NCBI RefSeq assembly: GCF_001552155.1
Contig: NZ_BCQQ01000080.1
Span: 1-33,771 of the forward strand
Origin: Actinomadura formosensis NBRC 14204
GTDB taxonomy: Bacteria > Actinomycetota > Actinomycetes > Streptosporangiales > Streptosporangiaceae
Length of the DNA: 33,771 bases
Reading direction: 5' to 3'
Shown: piece after piece, positions 25,901-33,630 of the stretch
Position numbering within the stretch: the stretch's first letter is position 1
How the letters are laid out: each line of letters starts with the position of its first letter
The notes under the pieces: model-generated
Database searches by the model: none
What the model was told of the DNA's origin: nothing
What the model saw: only the letters and a program-made list of their open reading frames with translations
Program-made: the position numbers and the translations under genes

Positions 25901-26989
25901 GTGGCTGAATGGCGGCACCACCCGGTCGCGAGAAGGGATCACGTCCTGGACACCCGAAGCTCCCTTCGCACGTCGGTCCGGCTCGCCGACTCGCGGGAAC
26001 TCATCTACTTCGACGACGAGCCCGGCCATGACCGCTCGGCGCCCGACCCGCGCCCGCTGCCCGCGCACCGGCCGAGATCGGAGCTGCGGTTCGACCCGGT
26101 GATGGGCGAGTGGGTGGTCATGGCGGCGCACCGGCAGAACCGCACGCACCTGCCCGCGCAGAGCGAGTGCCCGCTCTGCCCCTCGGCGGGCGGGCGGCAC
26201 AGCGAGATACCGGCCGCCGACTACCACGTCGTCACCTTCGAGAACCGCTTCCCCTCCCTCGGCGGCCCGCCCGCCGGCGGCCGGTGCGAGGTCGTGTGCT
26301 TCACCAGCGAGCACGGCTCCTCGTTCTCCCTCCTGCCGGACCGGCGCCTGGAGACGGTCGCGCGCGCCTGGACGGACCGGACCGCCGAACTCAACCGGCT
26401 CTCCGGCACCGAGTACGTCTTCATCTTCGAGAACCGCGGCGTGGAGATCGGGACGACACTGCACCATCCGCACGGGCAGATCTACGCCTACCCGTTCGTC
26501 CCGGCGAGCGCGGCGCGCGCGCTGGAGATGGCGCGCCGGCACCGGGCCGAACAGGGCTCCTGCCTCTTCTGCTCCATCGTGGCCGCCGAGCGGACGGGCG
26601 AACGGGTCGTCGCCCGGACGGACCGCTTCATCGCGTTCGTCCCCGAGGCGGCGCGCTGGCCGTACGAGGTGCACGTCTACCCGTACCGGCACGTCACGGG
26701 GCTGCCCGAGCTGGAACCCGGCGAGCGTTCCGAGCTGATGGTGCTCTACCGGGACGTCCTGCGCCGCTTCGACCGGCTCTTCGACGCGCCCGCGCCCTAC
26801 ATCGCCCACCTGCAGCAGGCGCCCGCCCGCGCGGACGCCGGCCTGGCGCACCTGTACTTCCGGATCTTCACGCCGCGCCGGGCGGAGGGCAGGCTCAAGT
26901 ACCTCGCGGCGAGCGAGTCGGGGGCGGGCGCGTTCATCAACGACGTCCTCCCGGAGGAGGCCGCCCGCCGGCTGCGCGCGGCCGGCTGA
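25901..26989 (+). CDS. galT: Galactose-1-phosphate uridylyltransferase
   Basis: Swaps UMP between UDP-glucose and galactose-1-phosphate in the Leloir pathway. The active site HHPHGQIYAYP carries the nucleophile His191 and His189. Cys90 and Cys93 (CPLC) fit the zinc site, and the ENRGVEIG and FENRFPSL segments are typical. As listed, the protein has 362 residues from a GTG at 25901. Family similarity starts only at about residue 27 (RLADSRELIYFDD), and the GTG has no SD. A well-placed AGAAGGGA at about 25931-25938 would suit a start at a CTG (25946), so the true start is uncertain. No galK or galE is in the window. Confidence 0.93.
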   Translation: MAEWRHHPVARRDHVLDTRSSLRTSVRLADSRELIYFDDEPGHDRSAPDPRPLPAHRPRSELRFDPVMGEWVVMAAHRQNRTHLPAQSECPLCPSAGGRHSEIPAADYHVVTFENRFPSLGGPPAGGRCEVVCFTSEHGSSFSLLPDRRLETVARAWTDRTAELNRLSGTEYVFIFENRGVEIGTTLHHPHGQIYAYPFVPASAARALEMARRHRAEQGSCLFCSIVAAERTGERVVARTDRFIAFVPEAARWPYEVHVYPYRHVTGLPELEPGERSELMVLYRDVLRRFDRLFDAPAPYIAHLQQAPARADAGLAHLYFRIFTPRRAEGRLKYLAASESGAGAFINDVLPEEAARRLRAAG

Positions 26990-26990
26990 G

Positions 26991-27012
26991 CCGGCGCGGG
27001 GACGCCCGCCGG
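26991..27012. terminator. Hairpin between convergent galT and acyl-CoA dehydrogenase genes
   Basis: CCGGC...GCCGG arms with imperfect GC pairing inside fill most of the 28-base gap between the two stops. Its position favours a shared terminator; the stem is interrupted and has no T-run. Confidence 0.35.
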
Positions 27013-27017
27013 TGCGG

Positions 27018-28643
27018 TCAGCCGAGCTTGGGGGTGGCGCGGTCGATGATCGGGGCCAGGTCGAGTCCGGCGGGCAGGGTGCCGAAGACGGCGCCCCCCT
27101 CACCGGCGAGGCGGGACGCGCAGAAGGCGTCGGCGACGGCCGGATGACCGTGCCTGACCAGCAGGGACGCCTGCAGGGTGAGCGCCATGCGCTCGACGAC
27201 GCGGCGGGCCCGGATCTCGATGGTCTCCAGATCCGCGAGGGACGTCTTGACCTCGCGGACGGCCGCGTCCAGCCGCGGGTCGGCGCCGGCCGCCCGGTCG
27301 AACTCGGCGAACAGCGCCTCGACCGTCTGCGGCTCCTTCACCATCGCCCGCAGGACGTCGAGCGCGGCGACGTTGCCGGAGCCCTCCCAGATCGAGTTCA
27401 GCGGCGACTCGCGGAACAGCCGGGGCATGCCGGACTCCTCGACGTAGCCGTTGCCGCCCAGGCACTCCAGGGACTCGGCGGCGTGCGCCGGCCACCGCTT
27501 GCAGATCCAGTACTTGCCGACCGCGAGGGCGAGCCGCTTGAACGCCGTCTCGGCCGCGTCCCCGCGCACCGAGCGGTCGGTCGCGCCGGCCAGCCGCAGC
27601 ATCGTGATCGTGGCCGCCTCCGACTCGATCGCGAGGTCGGCGAGGACGTTGCGCATCAGCGGCTGGTCGATCAGGTACCCGCCGAACGCCTTGCGGTGCG
27701 CGGCGTGGTGCGCGGCGGTCGTGACGCCCTGGCGCATCCCGGACGCCGCACCGATCACGCAGTCCAGCCGGGTCATGTTGACCATCTCGATGATGGTGCG
27801 GACCCCGCGGCCCTCGTCCCCGACCCGCCAGGCGACCGCGTTCTCGTACTCCACCTCGGAGGACGCGTTGGACTTGTTGCCGAGCTTGTCCTTCAGCCGC
27901 ATCAGCCGCAGCGGGTTGAGGCTCCCGTCCGGCAGGACGCGCGGGACGAGGAAGCAGGTCAGGCCGCCGGGCGCCTGGGCGAGGGTGAGGAACACGTCGC
28001 ACATGGGGGCGCTGGTGAACCACTTGTGGCCGACGAGCCGGTAGGTCCCGTCCGGCCCGGGTGCGGCCCGCGTGGTGTTGGCCCGGACGTCCGAGCCGCC
28101 CTGCTTCTCCGTCATCGACATGCCGGCGAGCAGCGCGTTCTTGGTGAGCGGTGCGCGCAGGCCGAAGTCGTACTCCCGCCTGGCGAGCAGCGGCTCGTAC
28201 TGCGCGGCCAGCTCGGGGGACTGCCGCAGCGCGGGGACGGCCGCGTACGTCATCGAGACCGGGCAGCCGTGCCCCGCGTCGACGCGCCAGGTGTAGAACT
28301 TCGCGGCGCGTGCGACGTGGGCGCCCTCGCGGGAGTCGGCCCACGCGGAGCCGTGCAGGCCGTGCGTCACCGCGACGGTCATCAGCTCGTGCCACGCCGG
28401 GTGGAACTCGACCTCGTCGATCCGGTGCCCGTACCGGTCGTGCGTGCGGAGGGCGGGCGGGTGCTCGTTCGCGAGCCGGCCCCACTCCTGGGCACGCTCG
28501 GTGCCCGCCAGGCGGCCCAGCTCGCGCACCTCCGCCTCGGCCCAGCCCGCGCCCTCGCGCGCCAGCCCGTCCAGCAGGACGGCCTCGTCGGCGACGTCGT
28601 GCCCGGCGAGCGGGGGAACCTGATTGAACACCTCGTGCGTCAC
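27018..28643 (-). CDS. Acyl-CoA dehydrogenase family protein, AidB-like
   Basis: A 541-residue FAD protein of the AidB branch of acyl-CoA dehydrogenases. It starts VTHEVFNQVPPLAGHD, the AidB-type N-terminus, and contains the flavin-binding MSMTEKQGGSDVRANTT, HKWFTSAP and the later LECLGGNGYVEESGMPRLFR and IWEGSGN motifs. E. coli AidB is linked to the response to alkylating agents; whether this one acts on DNA damage or on an acyl-CoA is unknown. I chose the GTG at 28643 because GGAGGGC stands before it and the family begins here; the frame is open 15 bases further up. Confidence 0.9.
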   Translation of the reverse strand: MTHEVFNQVPPLAGHDVADEAVLLDGLAREGAGWAEAEVRELGRLAGTERAQEWGRLANEHPPALRTHDRYGHRIDEVEFHPAWHELMTVAVTHGLHGSAWADSREGAHVARAAKFYTWRVDAGHGCPVSMTYAAVPALRQSPELAAQYEPLLARREYDFGLRAPLTKNALLAGMSMTEKQGGSDVRANTTRAAPGPDGTYRLVGHKWFTSAPMCDVFLTLAQAPGGLTCFLVPRVLPDGSLNPLRLMRLKDKLGNKSNASSEVEYENAVAWRVGDEGRGVRTIIEMVNMTRLDCVIGAASGMRQGVTTAAHHAAHRKAFGGYLIDQPLMRNVLADLAIESEAATITMLRLAGATDRSVRGDAAETAFKRLALAVGKYWICKRWPAHAAESLECLGGNGYVEESGMPRLFRESPLNSIWEGSGNVAALDVLRAMVKEPQTVEALFAEFDRAAGADPRLDAAVREVKTSLADLETIEIRARRVVERMALTLQASLLVRHGHPAVADAFCASRLAGEGGAVFGTLPAGLDLAPIIDRATPKLG

Positions 28644-28790
28644 CGCGCCGCCCTCCACGTCCGCTCCCGATGGTCGTGCCGTTACCCGCAGAATACAGAA
28701 TCACGTTCGGGTTGGGGAGGTGATCGTGCCCGGCCGTGACCGGGCGCTCATCCTCCTCAAGGGGTGGGGCGATCTCGTCCCCCCGGCGGA

Positions 28791-28818
28791 TTGTCCGACG
28801 CCGGCGGGGGCATACCTT
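28791..28818 (+). promoter_or_regulatory. Leaderless promoter of the DUF1707 gene
   Basis: TTGTCC (28791-28796), a 16-base spacer and TACCTT (28813-28818), then 7 bases to the ATG at 28826. Transcription would begin at the ATG itself, and no SD is present. In the rest of the 182-base gap a small GGGGCGA/TCGTCCCC hairpin is seen at about 28766-28782. Confidence 0.5.
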
Positions 28819-28825
28819 CGAAACC

Positions 28826-29536
28826 ATGAGTCAGTCCAGTCCGCAGCCCGAGCGGCCCCGTCCCAGCCGCCCGCCGGCCCGGCGACAGGACCCCCCTGCG
28901 GACCGGCCCGTTCCGGAACCCTTCGACGTCACGACCGCGCCCGATGCGATCCGGGCGTCCGACGCCGAGCGCGAGGCCGCCGTCGAGCGGCTGCGCATCG
29001 CCTCGGTGGAGGGACGGCTCACCTTCGAGGAGCTGACCGAGCGCACCGAGGCCGCCTACACGGCCGTCAGCCGCGGTGACCTCGAACACATCACCGCCGA
29101 TCTGCCCGGCCTGGGCGCCCCCGGCGCCAACCCCGCGCCCGTGCAGGTCAAGCGGCGGTTCAGCGCCGTCATGGGCGACTGCAAGGAGCGCATCGTCGGC
29201 CGCATCGACGGCCCGCTGGAGGCGGTGTCGGTGATGGGCGACGTCGAGCTCGACCTGCGCGGCGCGCAGGTGCCGACCGGCGAGGTCCACATCTCCGCGA
29301 CCGCCGTGATGGGCGACGTCAAGATCATCGTCCCGAACGGCGTCAGCGTCGAGCTGACCGGCCACAACTTCCTCGGCGACCGCAGGGTCAACGTCCGCGG
29401 CGCGCACCCCGGCGCCCGCGTCCCCGTCGTCCGCGTCACCGCCACCGTCGTGATGGGCGACATCAAGATCATCGACGATGAGCACCACGCGCCCGTCCGC
29501 CGCGGCATCACCGAGTGGTGGAACGGCCGCGGGTGA
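28826..29536 (+). CDS. DUF1707 protein with LiaF-like C-terminal repeats
   Basis: A 236-residue protein. Residues 1-35 are Pro/Arg/Gln-rich. The DUF1707 (SHOCT-like) helical domain follows: IRASDAEREAAVERLRIASV and GRLTFEELTERTEAAYTAVS. The C-terminal half is a beta-rich domain of the type found in LiaF, with the strand motif VMGD repeated four times (FSAVMGDCKE, VSVMGDVELD, TAVMGDVKII, TVVMGDIKII). There is no membrane segment. Such proteins are common in actinomycetes; the role is unknown and may concern the envelope. It converges on the chelatase gene with a 6-base gap. Confidence 0.88.
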   Translation: MSQSSPQPERPRPSRPPARRQDPPADRPVPEPFDVTTAPDAIRASDAEREAAVERLRIASVEGRLTFEELTERTEAAYTAVSRGDLEHITADLPGLGAPGANPAPVQVKRRFSAVMGDCKERIVGRIDGPLEAVSVMGDVELDLRGAQVPTGEVHISATAVMGDVKIIVPNGVSVELTGHNFLGDRRVNVRGAHPGARVPVVRVTATVVMGDIKIIDDEHHAPVRRGITEWWNGRG

Positions 29537-29542
29537 CCGCCG

Positions 29543-30301
29543 TCAGCGGCCGTCGCCGCGGCGTCCGGCGGACGCCGCGCGGCCGGTCCGCAGCGCCTCG
29601 GCGTAGCGGCGCACGATGAGGTCCGCGACCTGCGGGGCCGCGCCGAGAACCGGCGACACCGCGGCGGCGCCGGCGGCCACGGCCTCGGCCCGGACCTTGT
29701 CGGCGAAGTGGCCGGGCGCGAGGAAGTAGGACGCCAGCGCCACGCGCGGCGCCCCCGCGCCGAGCAGCGCCGCCACGGCCTCGCCCGGTTTCGGGCCCGC
29801 CGCCGACGCGTACGCCGGGACGACGTCCCGCCATCCCCGCGACCGCCACTCACGCGCGAGCCGCGCGACCGTGGCGTTGGCGGCCGCGTCGCTCGACCCC
29901 GCCGACACGAGCACGACCGCCGTGTCCGGATCGCCGGGCTCCACACCGGCGTCGGCGAGGCGGTGCTCCAGAGCGGCCATGAGGAGCGGATGCGGGCCCA
30001 GCGTCCCGGCCGTGCGCAGACCCAGCCGGGGGTGCCGGGCACGCACCCGGTTCAGGACGCCCGGGAGGTCGGTCTTGCTGTGGTAGGCCGCGGTGAGGAG
30101 CAGCGGCAGCACGACCGCCTCGTCCGCGCCGTCCCGGGCCAGGCCGTCCAGCACCCGGCCGGGGGCCGGCGGCGCGTGGTCCAGGAACGCGGCGTGCACG
30201 GGCACGTCCGGGCGGCGCGCCCGGACGGCGCCGAGCAGCGCGGCGACCGTCGCGGCGGCGCGCGGGTCCCTGCTCCCGTGCGCCACCGCCACCATGGGCA
30301 C
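29543..30301 (-). CDS. Sirohydrochlorin chelatase (CbiX/SirB family)
   Basis: Inserts iron (or cobalt) into sirohydrochlorin. As the last gene of a sulfite reductase operon it most likely makes siroheme for that enzyme. The protein has 252 residues with two CbiX-like halves: VAVAHGSRDPRAAATVA with a catalytic-site histidine and PLLLTAAYHSKTDLPGVL with the second, followed by a related C-terminal half (VALASYFLAPGHFADKV). I list the GTG at 30301, two bases after the cysH stop; an ATG at 30295 is equally possible, and translational coupling is likely because neither has an SD. Confidence 0.88.
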   Translation of the reverse strand: MPMVAVAHGSRDPRAAATVAALLGAVRARRPDVPVHAAFLDHAPPAPGRVLDGLARDGADEAVVLPLLLTAAYHSKTDLPGVLNRVRARHPRLGLRTAGTLGPHPLLMAALEHRLADAGVEPGDPDTAVVLVSAGSSDAAANATVARLAREWRSRGWRDVVPAYASAAGPKPGEAVAALLGAGAPRVALASYFLAPGHFADKVRAEAVAAGAAAVSPVLGAAPQVADLIVRRYAEALRTGRAASAGRRGDGR

Positions 30302-30303
30302 GC

Positions 30304-31014
30304 TCAAAGGTGGATGCCGCATTCGGTCTTGCCCAGGCCGACCCAGCGGCCGCTGCGCGGGTCCTCGCCGGGCGGGACCGGGCGGGTGCACGGGGCGCAG
30401 CCGATCGAGGGGTAGCCGTCGTAGTGCAACGGGTTGACGAGTACGCCGTTGTCCTCGATGTACTGGTCCATGTCCTCCTGGGACCAGTCAAGGATCGGGT
30501 TCACCTTGACCATGCCGCGCCTGCGGTCCCACTCGACGACCCTCCGGTCGCGGCGGTTCGCGGTCTCGTCCCGGCGGATGCCGCTGAACCAGGCCAGGTA
30601 GCCCTCCAGCGCGCGGCCGAGCGGCTCCACCTTGCGCAGGTGGCAGCACAGGTCCGGGTTGCGGCCGAACAGCCGGGGGCCGAGCGCGGCCTCCTGCTCC
30701 TCGACCGTCCGGGACGGGGTGACGTTGATGACGTTCACCGGGTAGACGGCCTCCACCGCGTCCCGGGTGCCGATCGTCTCGGCGAAGTGGTAGCCGGTGT
30801 CGACGAACAGGACGTCGATGCCGGGCTTCACCTTCGACACCAGGTGGATCAGTGCCGCGTCCGACATGGACGAGGTGAGGCAGATGCGGTCGCCGAACGT
30901 GGCGACGGCCCAGCGGATGACCTCCGGCGTGGGCGCGTCCTCCAGTGCGGGGGCGGCCGATTCGACGATGTCTTCGAGGTCAAGGGTGCGTCTGTCGGTC
31001 TCCAGGAGGGTCAC
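30304..31014 (-). CDS. cysH: Adenylyl-sulfate (APS) reductase
   Basis: Reduces activated sulfate to sulfite with thioredoxin. The 236-residue protein has the cysteine pairs that bind a [4Fe-4S] cluster: C123-C124 (DLCCHLRKVEPL) and C206/C209 (SIGCAPCTRP). This makes APS, not PAPS, the likely substrate. The catalytic Cys232 is in the C-terminal ECGIHL. The nucleotide-binding LTSSMSDAALIHL segment is at about 46-58. The GTG start at 31014 has GGAG 9 bases upstream and overlaps the preceding stop by 4 bases (GTGA), a sign of translational coupling. Confidence 0.95.
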   Translation of the reverse strand: MTLLETDRRTLDLEDIVESAAPALEDAPTPEVIRWAVATFGDRICLTSSMSDAALIHLVSKVKPGIDVLFVDTGYHFAETIGTRDAVEAVYPVNVINVTPSRTVEEQEAALGPRLFGRNPDLCCHLRKVEPLGRALEGYLAWFSGIRRDETANRRDRRVVEWDRRRGMVKVNPILDWSQEDMDQYIEDNGVLVNPLHYDGYPSIGCAPCTRPVPPGEDPRSGRWVGLGKTECGIHL

Positions 31015-31226
31015 CGAGGGGTCTCCTTGCTCGCGGTGTTGGGAGCTCCGACACCGAGGAACTTCAGCGTGAAGGATCGGAGGCAGTCGGGGCAGAACCA
31101 GGAACCGCGCCCGTCCCCGTGCGGGGACGGCCCCCCACGCTCCCCGGGGAACTCGGAGGGGGCGCGCGGTTCCAGGTTCTCCTCGCCGCAGTACGGGCAG
31201 TAGAACGGCGCCATGCGCTCGCTCAT
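31011..31226 (-). CDS. Small zinc-ribbon protein in the sulfur operon
   Basis: A 71-residue protein with two CxxC knuckles, FYCPYCGEEN at the start and WFCPDCLRSF in the middle, spaced 32 residues apart by a Gly/Pro-rich stretch: a rubredoxin-like or zinc-ribbon layout. I recall an uncharacterised small gene at the same place, between sulfite reductase and cysH, in Streptomyces. The start is 16 bases after the sulfite reductase stop and its own stop overlaps the cysH start. It may help deliver electrons or regulate the pathway, but nothing shows this directly. Confidence 0.8.
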   Translation of the reverse strand: MSERMAPFYCPYCGEENLEPRAPSEFPGERGGPSPHGDGRGSWFCPDCLRSFTLKFLGVGAPNTASKETPR

Positions 31227-31242
31227 GTGAGGTCCGCCCCGC

Positions 31243-32895
31243 TCATTTGAGATCGGCCTCGTCCGCGCGGTCCACCCATTCGGCGAAGGTCTCGCCCTCG
31301 GCGCGCTGCTCGTCGAACGCGCGGACCACCCGCTCGACGTAGTCGGTCAGCCCGGCCGACGTCGTCTTCAGCCCGCGGACCTTCTTGCCGAACGATGCGC
31401 CGAGCCGCCCGCCCAGGTGCACCTGGAAGCCCTCCATCTGGTCGCCGTTCTCGTCCACGACCAACTGGCCCTTGAGCCCGATGTCGGCGACCTGGATGCG
31501 CGCGCAGGAGTTCGGGCAGCCGTTGATGTTGACGGTCAGCGGCTGGTCGAAGTCCGGGAGCCGCTTCTCCAGCTCGTCCATCAGGTCCATGGCGCGCTGC
31601 TTGGTGTCGACGATCGCGAGCTTGCAGTACTCGATGCCGGTGCACGCCATCATGTGCCGCCGGAACGTGGACGGGCGGGCGTGCAGGTCGTGCTCGGCGA
31701 GCGCCTCGACGAGCGCCTCGGTGTGCTCCTCCGGCACGTCCAAGATGATCATCTTCTGTTCGAGCGTCGTGCGGACCCGGCCCGAGCCGTAGCGGTCGGC
31801 CAGTTCGCCGATGACGCCGAGCAGATCCCCGTTCAGCCGGCCCACGCGGGGCGCGAACCCGACGTAGCAGCGGCCGTCCTTCTGCGGGTGCACGCCCAGG
31901 TGGTCGCGGTGGACGTCCGGGGCCGCGGGCTCGGGGCCGTCCGGCAGCGCGTACCCGAGGTACTCCCGCTCCAGCACCTCGCGGAACCTGTCCGCGCCCC
32001 AGTCCTTCATCAGGAACTTCAGCCGGGCGCGGCTGCGCAGCCGCCGGTAGCCGTAGTCACGGAAGATCGAGGTGACGCCGTGCCACACCTCGCGGACCTG
32101 CTCCGGCTCGACGAACACGCCGAGGCTCTTGGAGAACATCGGGTTGGTGGACAGCCCGCCGCCGACGAACAGCTGGTAGCCGGTCGCGCCCTGCTCGTTC
32201 ACCACGCCGACGAACGCCACGTCGTTGATCTCGTGGACGGTGCAGTGCGAGGTGCAGCCCGACAGCGCCGTCTTGTACTTGCGCGGCAGGTTGGAGAACT
32301 CGGGGGAGCCGATGTAGCGGTCGTGGATCTCGCGGATCTGCGGCGTCGCGTCGATCACCTCGTCCGCGGCGATCCCGGCCAGCGGGCAGCCGATGATCGT
32401 GCGCGGCACGTCGCCGCACGCCTCGGTGGTGTGCAGCCCCACGGCGCCGAGCGCGTCCCAGATGGCGGGGACGTCCTCGATCCCGACCCAGTGCAGCTGG
32501 ATGTTGTGCCGGTTGGTGATGTCGGCGGTCCCGCGCGCGTACTTGCGGGAGACGTCGGCGATCGTGCGCAGCTGCGGTCCGCTCAGCTGGCCGCCGTCGA
32601 TGCGGATCCGCATCATGAAGTAGCGGTCCTCGATCTCCTCGTCCGACAGCGCGCCGGTCCTGCCGCCGTCGATGCCGGGCTTGCGCTGGGTGTAGAGACC
32701 CATCCAGCGGAACCGGCCGCGCAGGTCGGACGGGTCGATCGAGTCGAACCCGTACTTGGAGTAGATGTCGATGATGCGGCGGCGGACGTTCAGCCCGTCG
32801 TCGTTCTTCTTGTTCTCCTCGGTGGCGTTCAGAGGTTCCCGGTAGCCGAGGGCCCACTGGCCCTCGCCCTTCTTGCGCTTGATCGCGGTTGGCAC
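31243..32895 (-). CDS. Ferredoxin-dependent sulfite reductase (NirA/SirA type)
   Basis: Six-electron reduction of sulfite to sulfide using siroheme and a [4Fe-4S] cluster. The 550-residue protein has cluster and siroheme ligands C418 and C424 (ACTGIEYCKL) and C460 and C464 (NGCPNSC). Tyr68 (MGLYTQRKPG) and Cys160 (TTEACGD) are where M. tuberculosis NirA has its unusual Tyr-Cys crosslink, which supports sulfite as substrate. I chose the GTG at 32895 (VPTAIKRKKGEGQW), preceded by GAGGA; the ATG at 32910 and the frame up to 32973 are alternatives. It heads an operon with the zinc-ribbon gene, cysH and the chelatase, and a leader ORF lies upstream. Confidence 0.93.
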   Translation of the reverse strand: MPTAIKRKKGEGQWALGYREPLNATEENKKNDDGLNVRRRIIDIYSKYGFDSIDPSDLRGRFRWMGLYTQRKPGIDGGRTGALSDEEIEDRYFMMRIRIDGGQLSGPQLRTIADVSRKYARGTADITNRHNIQLHWVGIEDVPAIWDALGAVGLHTTEACGDVPRTIIGCPLAGIAADEVIDATPQIREIHDRYIGSPEFSNLPRKYKTALSGCTSHCTVHEINDVAFVGVVNEQGATGYQLFVGGGLSTNPMFSKSLGVFVEPEQVREVWHGVTSIFRDYGYRRLRSRARLKFLMKDWGADRFREVLEREYLGYALPDGPEPAAPDVHRDHLGVHPQKDGRCYVGFAPRVGRLNGDLLGVIGELADRYGSGRVRTTLEQKMIILDVPEEHTEALVEALAEHDLHARPSTFRRHMMACTGIEYCKLAIVDTKQRAMDLMDELEKRLPDFDQPLTVNINGCPNSCARIQVADIGLKGQLVVDENGDQMEGFQVHLGGRLGASFGKKVRGLKTTSAGLTDYVERVVRAFDEQRAEGETFAEWVDRADEADLK

Positions 32896-32998
32896 GGCGC
32901 GCGTCCTCATCTGTTGGATCTGTTGGTCATGAGGGACGCGTAACGCACCGGCGGTCGCGGACGGCCGGCTCAACGCTGAGCAGGATCAGGTCAAAAGG

Positions 32999-33048
32999 GA
33001 CGCCGATGCGCCACGCGCCCGCTGAGCGAGGGGCGTGGTCGGGGCGTC
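32999..33048 (-). promoter_or_regulatory. Terminator-like attenuator between the Cys leader ORF and the sulfite reductase gene
   Basis: On the minus strand GACGCC (33048-33043) pairs with GGCGTC (33004-32999) around an inner CCACGC/GCGTGG hairpin (33011-33038). The sequence CCTTTT follows directly. The 5' arm begins inside the leader stop codon, so a ribosome stalled on the nearby Cys codon would block this stem. It is the only structure I examined that pairs a stem with a T-run. Confidence 0.6.
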
Positions 33049-33124
33049 ACCGACAGATCGCGCTGCGGACGCGCAGGAAGTCCACGTGCCGGCGCTTGGC
33101 CAGCAACGGGTCCGCAGCAGTCAT
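33047..33124 (-). CDS. Putative cysteine-sensing leader peptide, 25 residues
   Basis: The ORF encodes a peptide starting MTAADPLLA and ending RRHVDFLRVRSAICR. The pattern RHVD..R..SA.C is one I recall from short actinobacterial leader peptides in front of sulfur genes. The single Cys is the next-to-last codon (TGT), and the stop lies in the arm of a terminator-like stem. Upstream, TGGACA, an 18-base spacer and CAGAGT end 6 bases before the ATG, so it may be leaderless, as reported for cysteine-responsive small ORFs in mycobacteria. It would couple cysteine supply to sulfite reductase expression. Confidence 0.7.
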   Translation of the reverse strand: MTAADPLLAKRRHVDFLRVRSAICR

Positions 33125-33130
33125 ACTCCG

Positions 33131-33160
33131 ACTCTGACATGACGTCTCGCGGGCTGTCCA
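33131..33160 (-). promoter_or_regulatory. Candidate promoter of the sulfur operon leader
   Basis: On the minus strand TGGACA (33160-33155), an 18-base spacer and CAGAGT (33136-33131) precede the leader ATG by 6 bases. Both boxes are imperfect; the spacing supports a leaderless start. Confidence 0.35.
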
Positions 33161-33163
33161 GCG

Positions 33164-33182
33164 GCGTCCGCCATGCGGACGC
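33164..33182 (-). terminator. Hairpin after the small Cys-rich gene
   Basis: A perfect 8-bp stem GCGTCCGC / GCGGACGC with a 3-base loop lies 22 bases past the stop of the 62-residue gene, and would separate it from the sulfur operon. Confidence 0.45.
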
Positions 33183-33204
33183 GTGAGCTGCGTCATCCCC
33201 GCGG

Positions 33205-33393
33205 CTATCCCTGCCGCTTCCAGTTCACCGGGGGCTCGGCGTCCTCGCCGCCCGGACGGCCGGCCCGGTCGCCGGGCCGGCGCCCGCCCTCGGGCGTGGC
33301 GGGCGGAGGGCGGTGCTGGCAGTCGCACCAGGAACCGCCGCGGCACTCCTCGTGGCGGTGGTCACGGCACGCCGGGCAGATCATGTCTCCCAT
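33205..33393 (-). CDS. Small Cys/His-rich protein, 62 residues
   Basis: Unrecognised, but the first half looks constrained: MICPACRDHRHEECRGGSW followed by CDCQHR, with five cysteines and several histidines, which suggests a metal-binding knuckle. The second half is Gly/Pro/Arg-rich and probably disordered. The ATG could be at 33393 or 33384 (MICPAC...). I think I have seen similar short proteins in other actinomycetes, but I cannot name a family. Confidence 0.5.
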   Translation of the reverse strand: MGDMICPACRDHRHEECRGGSWCDCQHRPPPATPEGGRRPGDRAGRPGGEDAEPPVNWKRQG

Positions 33394-33483
33394 TGTCGCC
33401 CATGAAGGCGAATGCCGGGGTGGCGCCGGTGGCCGGGCGGAACGATCATGGTCCGGGCGACGTTCTGATCCGTCCTACCGGGT

Positions 33484-33630
33484 ATGGGCAAGGACATGGA
33501 CGGGGCCGGGACCCCGGAGCGGGACGATCCGGCGGGGGAGGCGATCGGCACGCAACGCGTGGAGCAGACCATGGAAATGGGCGATGCGACATGTTCCGGG
33601 CGTGTAACGCTCTACGGTTGGGCGGTGTGA
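33484..33630 (+). CDS. Possible small ORF, 48 residues, coupled to the next gene
   Basis: The frame runs from ATG 33484 (MGKDMDGAGTPERDDPAGEA) to a TGA at 33628-33630 that overlaps the next GTG start (GTGA). The first half has coding-like third positions; the last third does not and contains a TACGGT promoter-like box (33613-33618). It resembles no family I know. It may be a real small gene or simply the promoter region of the next one. Confidence 0.25.
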   Translation: MGKDMDGAGTPERDDPAGEAIGTQRVEQTMEMGDATCSGRVTLYGWAV

